From: Gordonia effusa NBRC 100432
Lineage (GTDB): Bacteria > Actinomycetota > Actinomycetes > Mycobacteriales > Mycobacteriaceae
Reading direction: 5' to 3'
DNA: 46,029 nt
Assembly: GCF_000241305.1 (NCBI RefSeq)
Contig: NZ_BAEH01000014.1
Span: 1 to 46,029, forward strand
The position numbers and the translations under genes are program-made. This document shows positions 9,236 to 18,179 of the stretch, piece after piece (position 1 is the first letter of the stretch; the number at the start of each line of letters is the position of its first letter). Below the pieces are notes generated by a model. The model worked only from the letters and a program-made list of their open reading frames with translations. It was not told where the DNA came from and did not search any database.

Positions 9236-9279
9236 CCAACATCTCGGCAGCTACTGCCGACACCCGAAAGGAACGACAC

Positions 9280-9780
9280 ATGTCCGAAACCGCACGCTGG
9301 GCCACCGTGAATACACCCGACGGTCCATTCACCCTGATCGCCGACGACAATGATCGGATTCTCGCCTCCGGTTGGGTCGATGACCCCGATTACCTTGCGG
9401 CCCTGATTCATTCGCGGATCCAACCGGAGACCGTTCGGCACGCACCCCTGGCCGAGCTGACCGGTGCCGTCGAGGCGTACTACGCCGGCGACCACGACAT
9501 CGTGACGAAAATTCCGGTACGCCAGCATTCTGGAGATTTCCTGCTGCACGCGTGGGACGTACTGCGCGCGGTTGATGCCGGTGAGGTGGTCACCTACAGC
9601 GAATTCGCTGAACGCGCCGGCAACGCCCCGGCTATCCGCGCCGCGGCGTCTGCATGTGCCCGAAACGCAGCCGCCTTATTCGTGCCGTGTCACCGGGTAA
9701 TTGGCAAGTCGGGAAAGCTGACCGGCTTCCGGTACGGGGTCGACATCAAACGGTCACTGCTTGAGCGGGAGGCGGCCTAA
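9280..9780 (+). CDS. ogt: Methylated-DNA--protein-cysteine methyltransferase
   Basis: A 166-residue suicide repair enzyme that moves the methyl group of O6-methylguanine onto its own cysteine. The active-site motif PCHRVI has the acceptor at Cys137, followed by GKSGKLTGFRYGVDIKRSLLERE, as in the family. An N-terminal strand domain starts TARWATVNTPDGPF. The frame is open from 9157, but GAAAGGAA (9265-9272) and homology support ATG 9280. It follows the Ada/AlkA fusion and is presumably in the same adaptive-response operon. Confidence 0.96.
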   Translation: MSETARWATVNTPDGPFTLIADDNDRILASGWVDDPDYLAALIHSRIQPETVRHAPLAELTGAVEAYYAGDHDIVTKIPVRQHSGDFLLHAWDVLRAVDAGEVVTYSEFAERAGNAPAIRAAASACARNAAALFVPCHRVIGKSGKLTGFRYGVDIKRSLLEREAA

Positions 9781-9900
9781 ATCTGCGACGTGCGGCGTCG
9801 TCGAGGGAAATCTTCCCCCGTAGGCGTTGTCGCCGTAGATTTCAGCCCGCCGCACATCGTCAGGAGCGTGACTGTCATACCTCTCTGACAGTCTGCTGCC

Positions 9901-11076
9901 ATGTCCACCTCCACCGTCATCGCACTCGTCGTCGGGCTAGTTCTCGGCTTCGGTCTGGGCTGGTTGGCTCATGTCGCACGTAGCGGCGCACGACTCGCGA
10001 ACGCCCAGGCCGACGCTCGGGCATATCAGCGTTCCGAAGCGCTGGCGGCGCAGTCGTTGAGTGTCGCGAGCGAGGATGCCGCGCGTCGGCAATCCGCCGC
10101 GATTGGGGCCGAGGTACATCACATCGTCGGGCCGCTGCGGGACACACTCGGTCGGCTCTCCGACGAACTGCGCCGTACCGAGACCGACCGGGTCAGCGCT
10201 TACGCCGGCCTGTCCGAACAGGTACACGGGATGCGACATCTATCCGCACAACTGCATACCCAGACCCGCGCACTGGCGAACGCGCTTCATACCCCACATA
10301 TCCGCGGCCGATGGGGAGAGTTTCAGTTGGAGCGCGTGGTCGAATTGGCCGGCATGACTCGCCACTGCGATTTCGACACCCAGGTGGGCGCGGCAAGCTC
10401 GGTAGAAGCTGGTTCAGGGGTACGTCCCGACATGGTGGTTCACCTCGCTGGCGGACGCCAGATCATCGTCGACGCGAAGGTGCCACTGCACGCATATCTG
10501 GAGGCAGTCAATACCGATGACCCGGCACACGAAGGGCAGGCCCTGACCGCACACTCGCGCGCCGTGCGCGCGCATATCAGCGCGTTGTCGTCGAAAGCGT
10601 ATTGGACGGCATTCACCAATACCCCGGAAATGGTGGTGTTATTCATCCCGAGTGATCCAATCCTCGAGTCGGCAGCGCGGGCCGATTCCGATCTCATCGA
10701 GTACGCATTTACCAAGAAGGTCGTCTTGGCCACCCCGACGACGCTGGTGGCGCTGTTGCGCACGGTCGCGCTGGGGTGGCGGCAGTACGCGCTAACTGAG
10801 GACGCGAAGGTCATCCACGACCTTGGCTATGAGTTGTACCGACGCCTGTCGACGGTCCTCGGACATGTCGACAAGATGGGCGGATCGCTGCGCCGCGCCG
10901 TCGAGGCCTACAACCTGACCGTCGGCGCGATCGATTCGCGCTTGGGCGTCACGGCCCGCAAACTGGCCGACTTAGACGCCTTCGCCGATCAAACCTCACT
11001 GCTGCCCGAACCTGAACCGATCGATGACGTGGTCCGCCAAACGATAGGAGACGTAAGGCATAAATCGCCCGGCTGA
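9901..11076 (+). CDS. rmuC: DNA recombination protein RmuC
   Basis: A 391-residue RmuC-family protein, thought to limit inversion between repeats and to have a nuclease-like core. An N-terminal membrane anchor (VIALVVGLVLGFGLGWLAHVA) is followed by an Ala/Arg-rich helical region that is probably coiled coil. The RmuC core then follows with RGRWGEFQLERVVELAGM, RPDMVVHLAGGRQIIVDAKVP and ALLRTVALGWRQYAL, as in the family. The start is ATG 9901 after a 120-nt intergenic gap in which I see no clear promoter. The DUF6542 gene follows on the same strand. Confidence 0.93.
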   Translation: MSTSTVIALVVGLVLGFGLGWLAHVARSGARLANAQADARAYQRSEALAAQSLSVASEDAARRQSAAIGAEVHHIVGPLRDTLGRLSDELRRTETDRVSAYAGLSEQVHGMRHLSAQLHTQTRALANALHTPHIRGRWGEFQLERVVELAGMTRHCDFDTQVGAASSVEAGSGVRPDMVVHLAGGRQIIVDAKVPLHAYLEAVNTDDPAHEGQALTAHSRAVRAHISALSSKAYWTAFTNTPEMVVLFIPSDPILESAARADSDLIEYAFTKKVVLATPTTLVALLRTVALGWRQYALTEDAKVIHDLGYELYRRLSTVLGHVDKMGGSLRRAVEAYNLTVGAIDSRLGVTARKLADLDAFADQTSLLPEPEPIDDVVRQTIGDVRHKSPG

Positions 11077-11175
11077 TGTCGACGCGTGCCACACCCGACG
11101 AACCCGGATACCGATTTTCTCAGCTGCACCCGGTACCGTCTTAATGTGTTATCCGGCCAATTCGAGGCAAGCAAT

Positions 11176-12075
11176 GTGCCCCTCAAAGAGCAGTCCGTGC
11201 TGCCTAGATACCGGGGTTTACCCTGGTGGGCGGCGGTACTGCTCGCCACGGTCCTGACCGCTATCGGCGCTGGATTTGATGCGGCGATGCACGGTGCGCT
11301 TGGTTCGAGCTACCAGGTTCTGTACCTGATCGGCTGCGTCGGCGCGGCGCTCGCGGTGCGGCGCCGGGCGCTTTTCACCGCCGCGGTACAGCCGCCGTTG
11401 GTCGCATTCGTGGTGAGTATTGTCACGCTGTACTCAATTAATTCCGACACCGAGCTCAAGACTCTGGTTCTTAAGCTCGCGTTACCCATTGCGAGCAGTT
11501 TTCCGTCGATGGCAGTCACCTTTGTGTTGACTCTCGCGGTCGTCATCGCGCGCTGGTTCATCACCCGCGACGCCACCGCCGACGCACCGGCGAGGACCCC
11601 GGACGCGAAGACAGCGGCCGCGCGCAAGGCCACCAAGGCACCCGCGAAGCGGCCCGCGCCCTCCTCTACTACGAAGACAGCGACGCGTGGTCGACCCGCC
11701 GAAGCGCCGTCGGGACGCACGCCCCCCCGACGTCCCGTCGCTTCCGACGAGGATGATCGTCGGACGCAACCCACCCGACGCCGCAGGGTCGAAGCGCCGG
11801 CCAAACCCGGCCGTCGACGTGCCGATCGCGATGACGCCCCGGTCGGACAGCCCCGGCCCGAGCAACGTCAACAGCGCACCACGCCACGTCCACGCCCACA
11901 GGGTGAGCCCGTCCGTGATCCCGCGCGGGCACCTCGTCCCCGTCAGCAACCCCAGCAAATCCCGCCCACCCGGCGCACGGCTGGCGCGGCGGCACGAGCT
12001 GCCGGCGTCGATCTGACCGCTGACTTCGCCGATGAGCCCGCCCCCAGGCGTCGCCCGCCATCACCTACCCGCTGA
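11176..12075 (+). CDS. DUF6542 membrane protein with basic, Pro/Arg-rich tail
   Basis: About 299 residues. The N-terminal half has four hydrophobic helices, roughly residues 15-130 (RYRGLPWWAAVLLATVLTAI, VLYLIGCVGAALAV, PLVAFVVSIVTLYSI, FVLTLAVVIARWF). This matches the DUF6542 family that mycobacteria carry next to ychF (Rv1111c-like). The C-terminal half is low-complexity Arg/Pro/Ala, probably disordered and cytosolic. The frame is open from 11086, but GAGG at 11162-11165 best fits GTG 11176. The function is unknown. It ends 10 nt from the convergent nucleosidase. Confidence 0.8.
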   Translation: MPLKEQSVLPRYRGLPWWAAVLLATVLTAIGAGFDAAMHGALGSSYQVLYLIGCVGAALAVRRRALFTAAVQPPLVAFVVSIVTLYSINSDTELKTLVLKLALPIASSFPSMAVTFVLTLAVVIARWFITRDATADAPARTPDAKTAAARKATKAPAKRPAPSSTTKTATRGRPAEAPSGRTPPRRPVASDEDDRRTQPTRRRRVEAPAKPGRRRADRDDAPVGQPRPEQRQQRTTPRPRPQGEPVRDPARAPRPRQQPQQIPPTRRTAGAAARAAGVDLTADFADEPAPRRRPPSPTR

Positions 12076-12085
12076 CATCGTCTGA

Positions 12086-12652
12086 TCAGCGCGCGGCGAG
12101 CCAGCGGCCCAGATCGAGCGCCGCGGCGTCGATGAGCGACGGCCAATCCATCGCTTGTTCGTCGGCACCGTCACTGACCACTTTCACCAGCGTGAGTTCG
12201 ACGTTAAATGTCGCGCACACGTGGGCGATGGCAGCGCCCTCCATGTCGACCAGATCAGCCCGCCTGCTCAGCTCCGCGCGCACCGCTGGGTCGGCGATGA
12301 ACGTGTCTCCGGTGGCCAACACCGAACCGTCACCGTCGAAGCTGTGGGTGTCCACGATGTCGTAACCCATCGCGCGCAACGCCTCGCTCGAGATGTCGTG
12401 TTCGATCACCGTCGATGGTACGAACAGCCCCGAATGATGATCATGCAACGCCCCGGCCGTACCGATATTGATTACCTCGCTCACCGGCGGTGCGGCGCCG
12501 GACTGCGCAGCGGCCAGTTCGCGAGTGAGCACCGTTGCGGCACGAACCTTTCCGATGCCGGTAATCAGCAGCCGAGTACCCGGCGGTACATGGCCCGCTT
12601 CGGCGCGGGTCGCGGACACCACGAGGGTGTCCGCGCCGTCGCGATCATTCAC
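12086..12652 (-). CDS. Nucleosidase of the PNP/UDP phosphorylase family
   Basis: A 188-residue nucleoside hydrolase of the MTA/SAH nucleosidase fold. It has the family pieces GIGKVRAA (phosphate/ribose loop position), NIGTAGAL, the VDMEGAAIAHV ribose-binding Met-Glu, and VVSDGAD, whose Asp protonates the base N7. It is shorter than MTA/SAH nucleosidases (about 230 residues), with a trimmed N-terminus, so the substrate cannot be named. GTG 12652 overlaps the end of the upstream SDR by 8 nt (GTGAATGA), which argues for coupling with that gene. An open reading frame from 12703 extends into the SDR and is not preferred. Confidence 0.82.
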   Translation of the reverse strand: MNDRDGADTLVVSATRAEAGHVPPGTRLLITGIGKVRAATVLTRELAAAQSGAAPPVSEVINIGTAGALHDHHSGLFVPSTVIEHDISSEALRAMGYDIVDTHSFDGDGSVLATGDTFIADPAVRAELSRRADLVDMEGAAIAHVCATFNVELTLVKVVSDGADEQAMDWPSLIDAAALDLGRWLAAR

Positions 12653-13583
12653 GCCCGTTGGACAATTCGTCGAGGGCTGGCGCCGGTTGAGCCGAAGCCA
12701 CACTCGGCGCGATCTTCGCGAGATGGCTGAAGCGATCGTTCGCGATTCGCATTACCACCTCGTAGGGGAACGCGAACTTACGCGCCCACCAGTAACCGAA
12801 GCGAATATCGAATGACGTGTACACCAGGAAGCGATTCTTACGAACACCCTTGATGATCGCGCGAGCCGCCTTCTCCGGAGTAATCGCAACCTTGTGAAAC
12901 CCGTCAATTGCCTTGCGCACCTTAGGATTATCGCGATCGACCCCGACGATTTGAACAGTCTCGACCAGTGGCGTGGCGACACCGCCCGGACACACGAGTG
13001 ACACGCCGATATTGTGCTGACGCAAGTCGAAACGAAGTACCTCCGAGGCGCCGCGAATGCCGAACTTACTTGCGCTGTAAGCCGCGTGCCACGGAAGGGC
13101 GAGCAGCCCCGCCGCCGACGACACGTTGACCAGGTGGCCACCCTGCCCACGCCGAACCATCTGCGGCACAAAGGATTCGATGATGTGGATCGGACCCATC
13201 AGGTTCACGTCGATGACCGACCGCCAGTGTCGATGCTCCAGATTCTCGACGGTGCCCCAGGCCGAAATACCCGCGACGTTCATCACCACGTCCATCACGC
13301 CGACCTCGGCGTCGACCTGCGCGGCAAACGATTTGACCCAGTCGTAGTCGGAGACGTCACCGGCCTGGTGGTAGAGCACGGTGCCGCCACTCGCGGCGAT
13401 CTCGGCGACGACCTCGTTGAGCGGCTCCAAGCGAAGGTCGGTGAGGACCAGCTCGGCTCCCTGGCTCGCCGCTTCGCTGGCGGTGGCCCGTCCGATGCCG
13501 CTTGCGGCGCCGGTTATCAGTACCCGGCGACCGCGTAGCGACGGCACCGGCGTCTTCATGACGAACAGTTGTTTGAGACTCAT
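12645..13583 (-). CDS. Short-chain dehydrogenase/reductase
   Basis: A 312-residue classical SDR. The nucleotide motif TGAASGIGRA is near residue 24, NVAG near residue 103, catalytic Ser in VSSAAG, YSASK with Tyr and Lys near residues 168-172, and VCPGGVATPL follows. The C-terminal extension (FLVYTSFDIRFGYWWARKFAFPYEVVMRI) resembles the membrane-associated tail of mycobacterial SDRs acting on lipids. That function is inference and the substrate is unknown. It sits between the amidase (37 nt upstream) and the nucleosidase (overlapping), probably one transcript. Confidence 0.92.
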   Translation of the reverse strand: MSLKQLFVMKTPVPSLRGRRVLITGAASGIGRATASEAASQGAELVLTDLRLEPLNEVVAEIAASGGTVLYHQAGDVSDYDWVKSFAAQVDAEVGVMDVVMNVAGISAWGTVENLEHRHWRSVIDVNLMGPIHIIESFVPQMVRRGQGGHLVNVSSAAGLLALPWHAAYSASKFGIRGASEVLRFDLRQHNIGVSLVCPGGVATPLVETVQIVGVDRDNPKVRKAIDGFHKVAITPEKAARAIIKGVRKNRFLVYTSFDIRFGYWWARKFAFPYEVVMRIANDRFSHLAKIAPSVASAQPAPALDELSNGRE

Positions 13584-13620
13584 GCCACAAACTGTAGTTC
13601 AGGTGATCGAGCTACCTCGG

Positions 13621-14709
13621 TCAGCCGATCGGCAGTTTGCCGCCAAACAGCGAGTAGACGACCGACAGCATCGCTTTGAGTACTTGAGATCCGACGTCCT
13701 GTCCCGGCCCTGCGATCAGCGCCATGAGCGCTTCGGGGTCGCGCGTGGCCAGCAGCTGCTGAATCAGCGGGAACACTCCCGCGAGCCCCTCGGTGTCGAC
13801 CTCTGCGTTCGGAGTCGATGTCGGCGCGTCGGACGGTGTGGCGCCCAGCGATCCAGTGGAGAGCAGGGGTGAAGCGGATACTCCGGTGCCGGCCGCGTAG
13901 CCGAGGATCCCGTCGGTGATGGCTGTCGCATATTTGAGCTGACCAGCCTTGTCCGATAGCGCGGACGCCTCGGTGGGATTGGAGAGGTTGCCCATTTCGA
14001 TGAAGACCGCGGGCACCGTGGTGAGGTTGACGGCGGCGATATCTGAGCGAGTCTGAATGCCGTCGGCTACACCCGCGTAGTTTGCCGGTGGGAAACCAGC
14101 CTTCTTGAACACGTCGCGCATGATGGTCGACGCCTTGCGGCCACCATTCGATTGTGCTTGCTGCGCTTGCTTATTCGACAACGGCAAGGTCGGCACGATC
14201 ATATGGAAACCCTTTTTCGAGGTATCCGCGCCGCCGCTCGTCGAGTCGGCGTGCAGGCTCACCGCTACCGCCGCACCCGACTTGCCGGCCGCGGCCGCGC
14301 GTTCGTCGACGCAGCCGCCCCAGCCGGTGTCATCCGCGCGGCTGAGCACCACGCGGGCTCCCTGACTTTCCAGGCCCGCTTTCACCAGTTGCGCGACCTC
14401 CCAATTGACCTTGTGCTCAGGGACGCCGTTAACACCGGTCGCACCCGACGTCTGGCAGTCCTTCATGCCACCGCGACCGTCGGGGACCTGCTTGGTGAGG
14501 CTATGCCCGGCCGAGCCGCCCTGATGGCCCGGGTCGAGGAAGATTGTCTTACCGGCGAGCGTCTTGCCCGCGACCGGCACGGGCGCGAGCGGCGCGGCAT
14601 GAATAGCGGACGCGCTGGTACCAGCAATCACTACGGCCGCCGCCGCAGCCGCGGTCGTCACGGCAGTCTTCCTCAACGCAAACACAAATCGGCCCTCCAT
14701 ACGCAACAT
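13621..14709 (-). CDS. Secreted N-acetylmuramoyl-L-alanine amidase (Rv3717-like)
   Basis: A 362-residue peptidoglycan amidase of the Amidase_3 family. The signal peptide is Arg/Lys then Ala/Val-rich (LRKTAVTTAAAAAAVVIAG), with a likely cut after SAIHAA. Zinc ligands appear as His62 in LDPGHQGG, Glu98 in GVPEHKVN and His153 in SLHADS. The catalytic Glu238 is in FIEMGNLSN. Cys85 and Cys133 could form the disulfide known in Rv3717. A Ser/Thr/Pro stretch links to a short C-terminal helix region (about residues 325-362) not needed for catalysis. It cleaves the amide between muramic acid and the stem peptide. It lies upstream of the SDR on the same strand. Confidence 0.92.
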   Translation of the reverse strand: MLRMEGRFVFALRKTAVTTAAAAAAVVIAGTSASAIHAAPLAPVPVAGKTLAGKTIFLDPGHQGGSAGHSLTKQVPDGRGGMKDCQTSGATGVNGVPEHKVNWEVAQLVKAGLESQGARVVLSRADDTGWGGCVDERAAAAGKSGAAVAVSLHADSTSGGADTSKKGFHMIVPTLPLSNKQAQQAQSNGGRKASTIMRDVFKKAGFPPANYAGVADGIQTRSDIAAVNLTTVPAVFIEMGNLSNPTEASALSDKAGQLKYATAITDGILGYAAGTGVSASPLLSTGSLGATPSDAPTSTPNAEVDTEGLAGVFPLIQQLLATRDPEALMALIAGPGQDVGSQVLKAMLSVVYSLFGGKLPIG

Positions 14710-14847
14710 TAGTCACAGCAGACACACTGGCACCTTTGGTAACAGTGAAGCAGGGGTTGAGGCTTTTGACGAATCCGCGACCTGGCACGACGGTTATCGT
14801 TAGGCAGCTGTGACCTCGCCGAGCCGAAAGCGCAAAGCCTCGTCCCG

Positions 14848-15918
14848 TTAGGTGGCAGCGAAATAACGGGTGATGCTCAAGATCCCAAATTCGTCGTTAA
14901 GGTCGGGCCCGACCGCCGCGCTCAGCTCCGTCTGGACGACCTCTTCGTCGAGGCCAACGCCGATCACGACAATGGCCGTTGACGGCGGTTCCCCCGACCA
15001 ACTCGCCGCCTCGATGCGAATCCGCCCCCCGACCGCGTGCAGCACGAATCGCCCGCGATGGCCAGGCAGATCGAAATGTGCCCACCCCTTAATCCGATAG
15101 GTGCCAGCTGGCGGACGCTCAAGAAATACCGCTAGCCGACGCGGATTCATCGGCTCGACCGACTGGAACGACACCGACTGGTACTCGTCATGCAAATGGC
15201 GATGGTCAACGCACTCGTGATGATCATGTGCGTCCTCACGAAGTAATTCGTCGAGTGACAATTGCCGTGGCCCACCGTCCTCGCGCACCGGCGCGGGGTC
15301 GAAGAGCATGGTCGGATCGACAACCGATTCCGTCGTAAGCACCATCGGCGCGGTGGAATTGAGTTCGGCGATGGCGCCAAGGACCGTGTCGCGATCAAGG
15401 TCGTCTGCGTCGGGCTTGTCGGACAATAGGTCGGCTTTGTTGACGACGAGTAGATCCGCGACACGAATATGGGCCGCCAATTCGGGATGCTGACGCCGAC
15501 TCGCGAGGAATCCTCCCGCATCGACGAGGTAGACCAATCCGCCGTATACGATTCGCGGATCTGTCAGCCCGGCAACCATTCTGATCAATGTCCGCGGCTC
15601 GGCGAGTCCCGACGCTTCGATCACAATCGCATCGATTCCCGCGGCTGGCGCCAGCAAACGCCGCACAATCGCCTCGATTCCATCGGGCGAATCGTCGTCG
15701 ATCGTGCAACACATGCAGCCGTTACCGAGTCCCACCACACCATCGACTTGACCGGCGACCAATAGAGCATCGACATTGATCGCACCGAAGTCGTTGATTA
15801 TCAGACCGATTCGCGTCGCACCACTACTCCGGAGCAGATGGTTGAGCAGCGTGCTCTTACCGGCGCCGAGAAATCCGGCGACAACGATGACGGGAACTTG
15901 ACGCGAGGACGAACTCAT
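14848..15918 (-). CDS. CobW/COG0523 metal-chaperone GTPase
   Basis: A 356-residue G3E GTPase. It shows P-loop [12 protein letters not shown] (about residues 14-25), the family's metal motif [15 protein letters not shown], and NKADLL for guanine recognition. A His/Asp-rich linker ([17 protein letters not shown]) precedes a CobW C-terminal domain. The linker points to zinc or another divalent metal. Members of COG0523 deliver metals to enzymes, often under zinc limitation. ATG 15918 overlaps the trhO stop in ATGA, so the two are translationally coupled. No Zur-like site was looked for beyond this region. Confidence 0.93.
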   Translation of the reverse strand: MSSSSRQVPVIVVAGFLGAGKSTLLNHLLRSSGATRIGLIINDFGAINVDALLVAGQVDGVVGLGNGCMCCTIDDDSPDGIEAIVRRLLAPAAGIDAIVIEASGLAEPRTLIRMVAGLTDPRIVYGGLVYLVDAGGFLASRRQHPELAAHIRVADLLVVNKADLLSDKPDADDLDRDTVLGAIAELNSTAPMVLTTESVVDPTMLFDPAPVREDGGPRQLSLDELLREDAHDHHECVDHRHLHDEYQSVSFQSVEPMNPRRLAVFLERPPAGTYRIKGWAHFDLPGHRGRFVLHAVGGRIRIEAASWSGEPPSTAIVVIGVGLDEEVVQTELSAAVGPDLNDEFGILSITRYFAAT

Positions 15919-16784
15919 CGACTGTGCACCGGTTCGGCTGTGTCCAGGCAATCCGGGCAGATGACCACCAATTCCCGTCCCTCCGGATCGGGATAGTTGC
16001 CTATATTCTTGGTCGGACTACCGCATCGCGAACAAGTGCCGAGAACTTTTGCGTGATCGGAGAAATCGACACTCATTCGCTCGTCGAATACATAGAGTGA
16101 CCCCTCCCACAGACCGTCGTCGCCGTATTCTTCGCCATAGCGGACAATACCGCCGTCGAGTTGATAGACATCGCTGAAACCACGCTCGCGTAATAACGCA
16201 CTCAGCACCTCGCATCGCACACCGCCAGTGCAGTAAGTCACCACCGCACGATCCTTCAAATGATCGAACTCACCCGAGTCGATCAGTGGGATGAAGTCAC
16301 GCGTGGCGGCTACATCGGGCACGATAGCACCGGAAAATCTGCCGATCTGCGCTTCAAGCTTGTTCCGGCCGTCGAAAAATACAACGTCATCGCCGCGTTG
16401 CCGCACCAATTCATTGACCTGGGCTGGCGTGAGTCGTTTACCGCCGCCTACGACACCGTTCGTGTCGACTTTGAGCCGCTCAGGTGCACCAAAGCTGACG
16501 ATCTCCGGGCGGACTTTGACGCTCAATCTAGGGAAATCCTGACCGGTGCCCATCGACCATTTCACGTCAACATCAGCGAACGGTGCATACGTGCGCGTAA
16601 TTCTGACGTAGCGTTTGACTTGTAAGAGATCGCCACCCACCGTCGCATTGATGCCGTCGACTGAGACAATGATCCGACCGCGTAGTCCGAGTGACTCGCA
16701 TACGGAGAGTTGCCACAGGCGAATAGCCTCAGGGTCGGCCAGCGGCACAAACACGTAGAACAAGACGATCTTGGGAGTCGACAC
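15915..16784 (-). CDS. trhO: tRNA uridine(34) hydroxylase / rhodanese-like UPF0176
   Basis: A 289-residue TrhO (YceA) protein that hydroxylates uridine 34 in tRNA using O2. An N-terminal acylphosphatase-like domain ([20 protein letters not shown]) precedes a rhodanese domain with the active-site loop [10 protein letters not shown] (Cys185). A C-terminal CxxC pair set (CSRCG, CPDC) probably binds zinc. The frame is open far upstream (to 17411), antisense to the lipoprotein gene, but homology begins at GTG 16784 (STPKIVLF). That start lies only 3 nt from the divergent lipoprotein start. Its 3' end overlaps cobW. Confidence 0.92.
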   Translation of the reverse strand: MSTPKIVLFYVFVPLADPEAIRLWQLSVCESLGLRGRIIVSVDGINATVGGDLLQVKRYVRITRTYAPFADVDVKWSMGTGQDFPRLSVKVRPEIVSFGAPERLKVDTNGVVGGGKRLTPAQVNELVRQRGDDVVFFDGRNKLEAQIGRFSGAIVPDVAATRDFIPLIDSGEFDHLKDRAVVTYCTGGVRCEVLSALLRERGFSDVYQLDGGIVRYGEEYGDDGLWEGSLYVFDERMSVDFSDHAKVLGTCSRCGSPTKNIGNYPDPEGRELVVICPDCLDTAEPVHSR

Positions 16785-16787
16785 AAG

Positions 16788-17591
16788 ATGCCAGGGTACG
16801 GATTTCCCCGGCGCGGCAACACCGCACCGCGGCGACGGTTCGAGCGCGTGCTGGTGTGCGCTGCGGCGGGAACCGTCCTCTTTGGCGCGTCCGCCTGCGG
16901 AATCACCGGCGCTAACGAGCCCGGCGAGATCGTTGTGCCACCGACCGATCGACTTTCTACCGAGACCGAGGCACCCACCACCACCAGCTCCACTGGCCCT
17001 CAGCAGTCGTCGACGCGTGAGACCAATCTGCCGAAATGGACCATCGGGCGCACGGTGACCGCCGCACCACGGGTGGATAACAGCCGCTATCACCCGGGTG
17101 CGGTAACTGCCGACTCGCCATTGGTCGATACTTCCGGTTTCAATTTCACTACGCCTAGTCGCTCGGTCAGTTGTTCCACCGGCACCAATGGGCGCGATAC
17201 CTTGGCCTGCGAAGCGACTGGACTTGAGGGCGCTCAGAACCCGCCGGCGAATACACCGTCGACCTGCCAGTGGGCCCCGGAGATGATCATTCTGAGCAAC
17301 TCCGGACCAACGCATGGCGCATGCGCCAACCTGTATCCGGTGATGCACCGAGGCACCATAGTCAATTTCGGCCAGAGTATTTCGATAAGCCGATTTACCT
17401 GCTTGAGCCACATCAGCGGCCTCTACTGCCTACACGCCCAATCGGGTAATGGATTCTCCATCACCTCCGATGGCTATCGAGAAATCAATGCGGCCGATGC
17501 CGCGCCGTCCGCGCTCTTGGGAATCGCCAGCACTTCGACATCCGCACCTGACGATGAGACTTCCGATACGAGTTCCCCACCAACTTCCTGA
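16788..17591 (+). CDS. Probable lipoprotein
   Basis: A 267-residue exported protein that I do not recognise. An Arg-rich N-terminus ([14 protein letters not shown]) leads to a hydrophobic core ([18 protein letters not shown]) with a lipobox-like ASAC, so the mature protein would be lipidated at Cys. A Thr/Ser/Pro-rich linker precedes a folded part containing several Cys ([38 protein letters not shown]), probably disulfide-bonded outside the membrane. It resembles the 'hypothetical secreted' proteins of Gordonia and Rhodococcus. The start is judged from the signal peptide. It is divergent from trhO. Confidence 0.75.
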   Translation: MPGYGFPRRGNTAPRRRFERVLVCAAAGTVLFGASACGITGANEPGEIVVPPTDRLSTETEAPTTTSSTGPQQSSTRETNLPKWTIGRTVTAAPRVDNSRYHPGAVTADSPLVDTSGFNFTTPSRSVSCSTGTNGRDTLACEATGLEGAQNPPANTPSTCQWAPEMIILSNSGPTHGACANLYPVMHRGTIVNFGQSISISRFTCLSHISGLYCLHAQSGNGFSITSDGYREINAADAAPSALLGIASTSTSAPDDETSDTSSPPTS

Positions 17592-17620
17592 GAATCAGGG
17601 CGTCAATTGCCCCTTCTCAG
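17588..17620 (+). terminator. Hairpin at the end of the lipoprotein gene
   Basis: CTGAGAA (17588-17594, containing the stop codon) pairs with TTCTCAG (17614-17620), and an inner GGGC pairs with GCCC. No T-tract follows, as is common for actinobacterial terminators. It separates the lipoprotein from lsr2. Confidence 0.45.
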
Positions 17621-17749
17621 CACAGGCTTAACCGGATTGAGTTAGTCTGTAACAGAATTGTTCGGTTGCGGATTTACTAGTCGTCATTTCGTCCGCCTCT
17701 CTGAATAGTCCATCGCAATTTCAGTGTCCTACCCGAAGGAGTGCAGTCC

Positions 17750-18079
17750 ATGGCAAAACGTGAGGTCGTTGAGGTTATCGATGACATCGACGGCAAGGTG
17801 CTCGAAGAGTACGAAACCGTTCGCTTCTCGGTAGACGGTCGCACCTACGAATTCGACACCTCTGCCAAGCATGCCGATGATTTCCGCGCGTCGCTGCAGA
17901 AGTACCTCGACGTTTCTCGTCCCGTCGCACGTACCGCTCGTCGCGTAGCCACCGGCGGAAACCGCAGCAAGGCCCAGACGCAGGCAATCCGCGAATGGGC
18001 GAACGAGAACGGCCACTCGGTCAGCGACCGTGGACGTATCCCGCTGCACATCGTCGATGCTTACGAAGCTGCGCACTAG
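17750..18079 (+). CDS. lsr2: Nucleoid-associated protein Lsr2
   Basis: A 109-residue Lsr2, the actinobacterial counterpart of H-NS that bridges and silences AT-rich DNA. An N-terminal dimerisation domain ([36 protein letters not shown]) is followed by a basic linker and the C-terminal DNA-binding helices ([34 protein letters not shown]). Its R-G-R inserts into the minor groove. GAAGGAG 9-10 nt upstream supports ATG 17750. In M. tuberculosis Lsr2 is known to control iniBAC, and here it lies a few kilobases from iniR and the ini genes. Confidence 0.97.
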   Translation: MAKREVVEVIDDIDGKVLEEYETVRFSVDGRTYEFDTSAKHADDFRASLQKYLDVSRPVARTARRVATGGNRSKAQTQAIREWANENGHSVSDRGRIPLHIVDAYEAAH

Positions 18080-18102
18080 CCGCAAACCTAGAGTTGCCTT
18101 TC

Positions 18103-18130
18103 GGGCCGTCCGGCGATCGCCGGGCGGCCC
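18103..18130 (+). terminator. GC-rich terminator after lsr2
   Basis: GGGCCGTCCGGCG followed by its near-perfect complement CGCCGGGCGGCCC forms a stem of up to 13 pairs with a tight GATC loop, 23 nt after the lsr2 stop. Confidence 0.75.
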
Positions 18131-18179
18131 GATTCGCGTCAATGACACGGCATGATGCTATTCGAGTAGTGCGCTACTC

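Noticed and set aside
11580..12060. Extra gene in the Arg/Pro-rich end of the DUF6542 gene
   Set aside because: Alternative frames there are equally long because of skewed composition; the plus frame continues from a recognisable membrane domain.
16785..17411. N-terminal extension of trhO of about 200 residues on the minus strand
   Set aside because: It is antisense to the lipoprotein gene, has no domain, and UPF0176 homology starts at GTG 16784.
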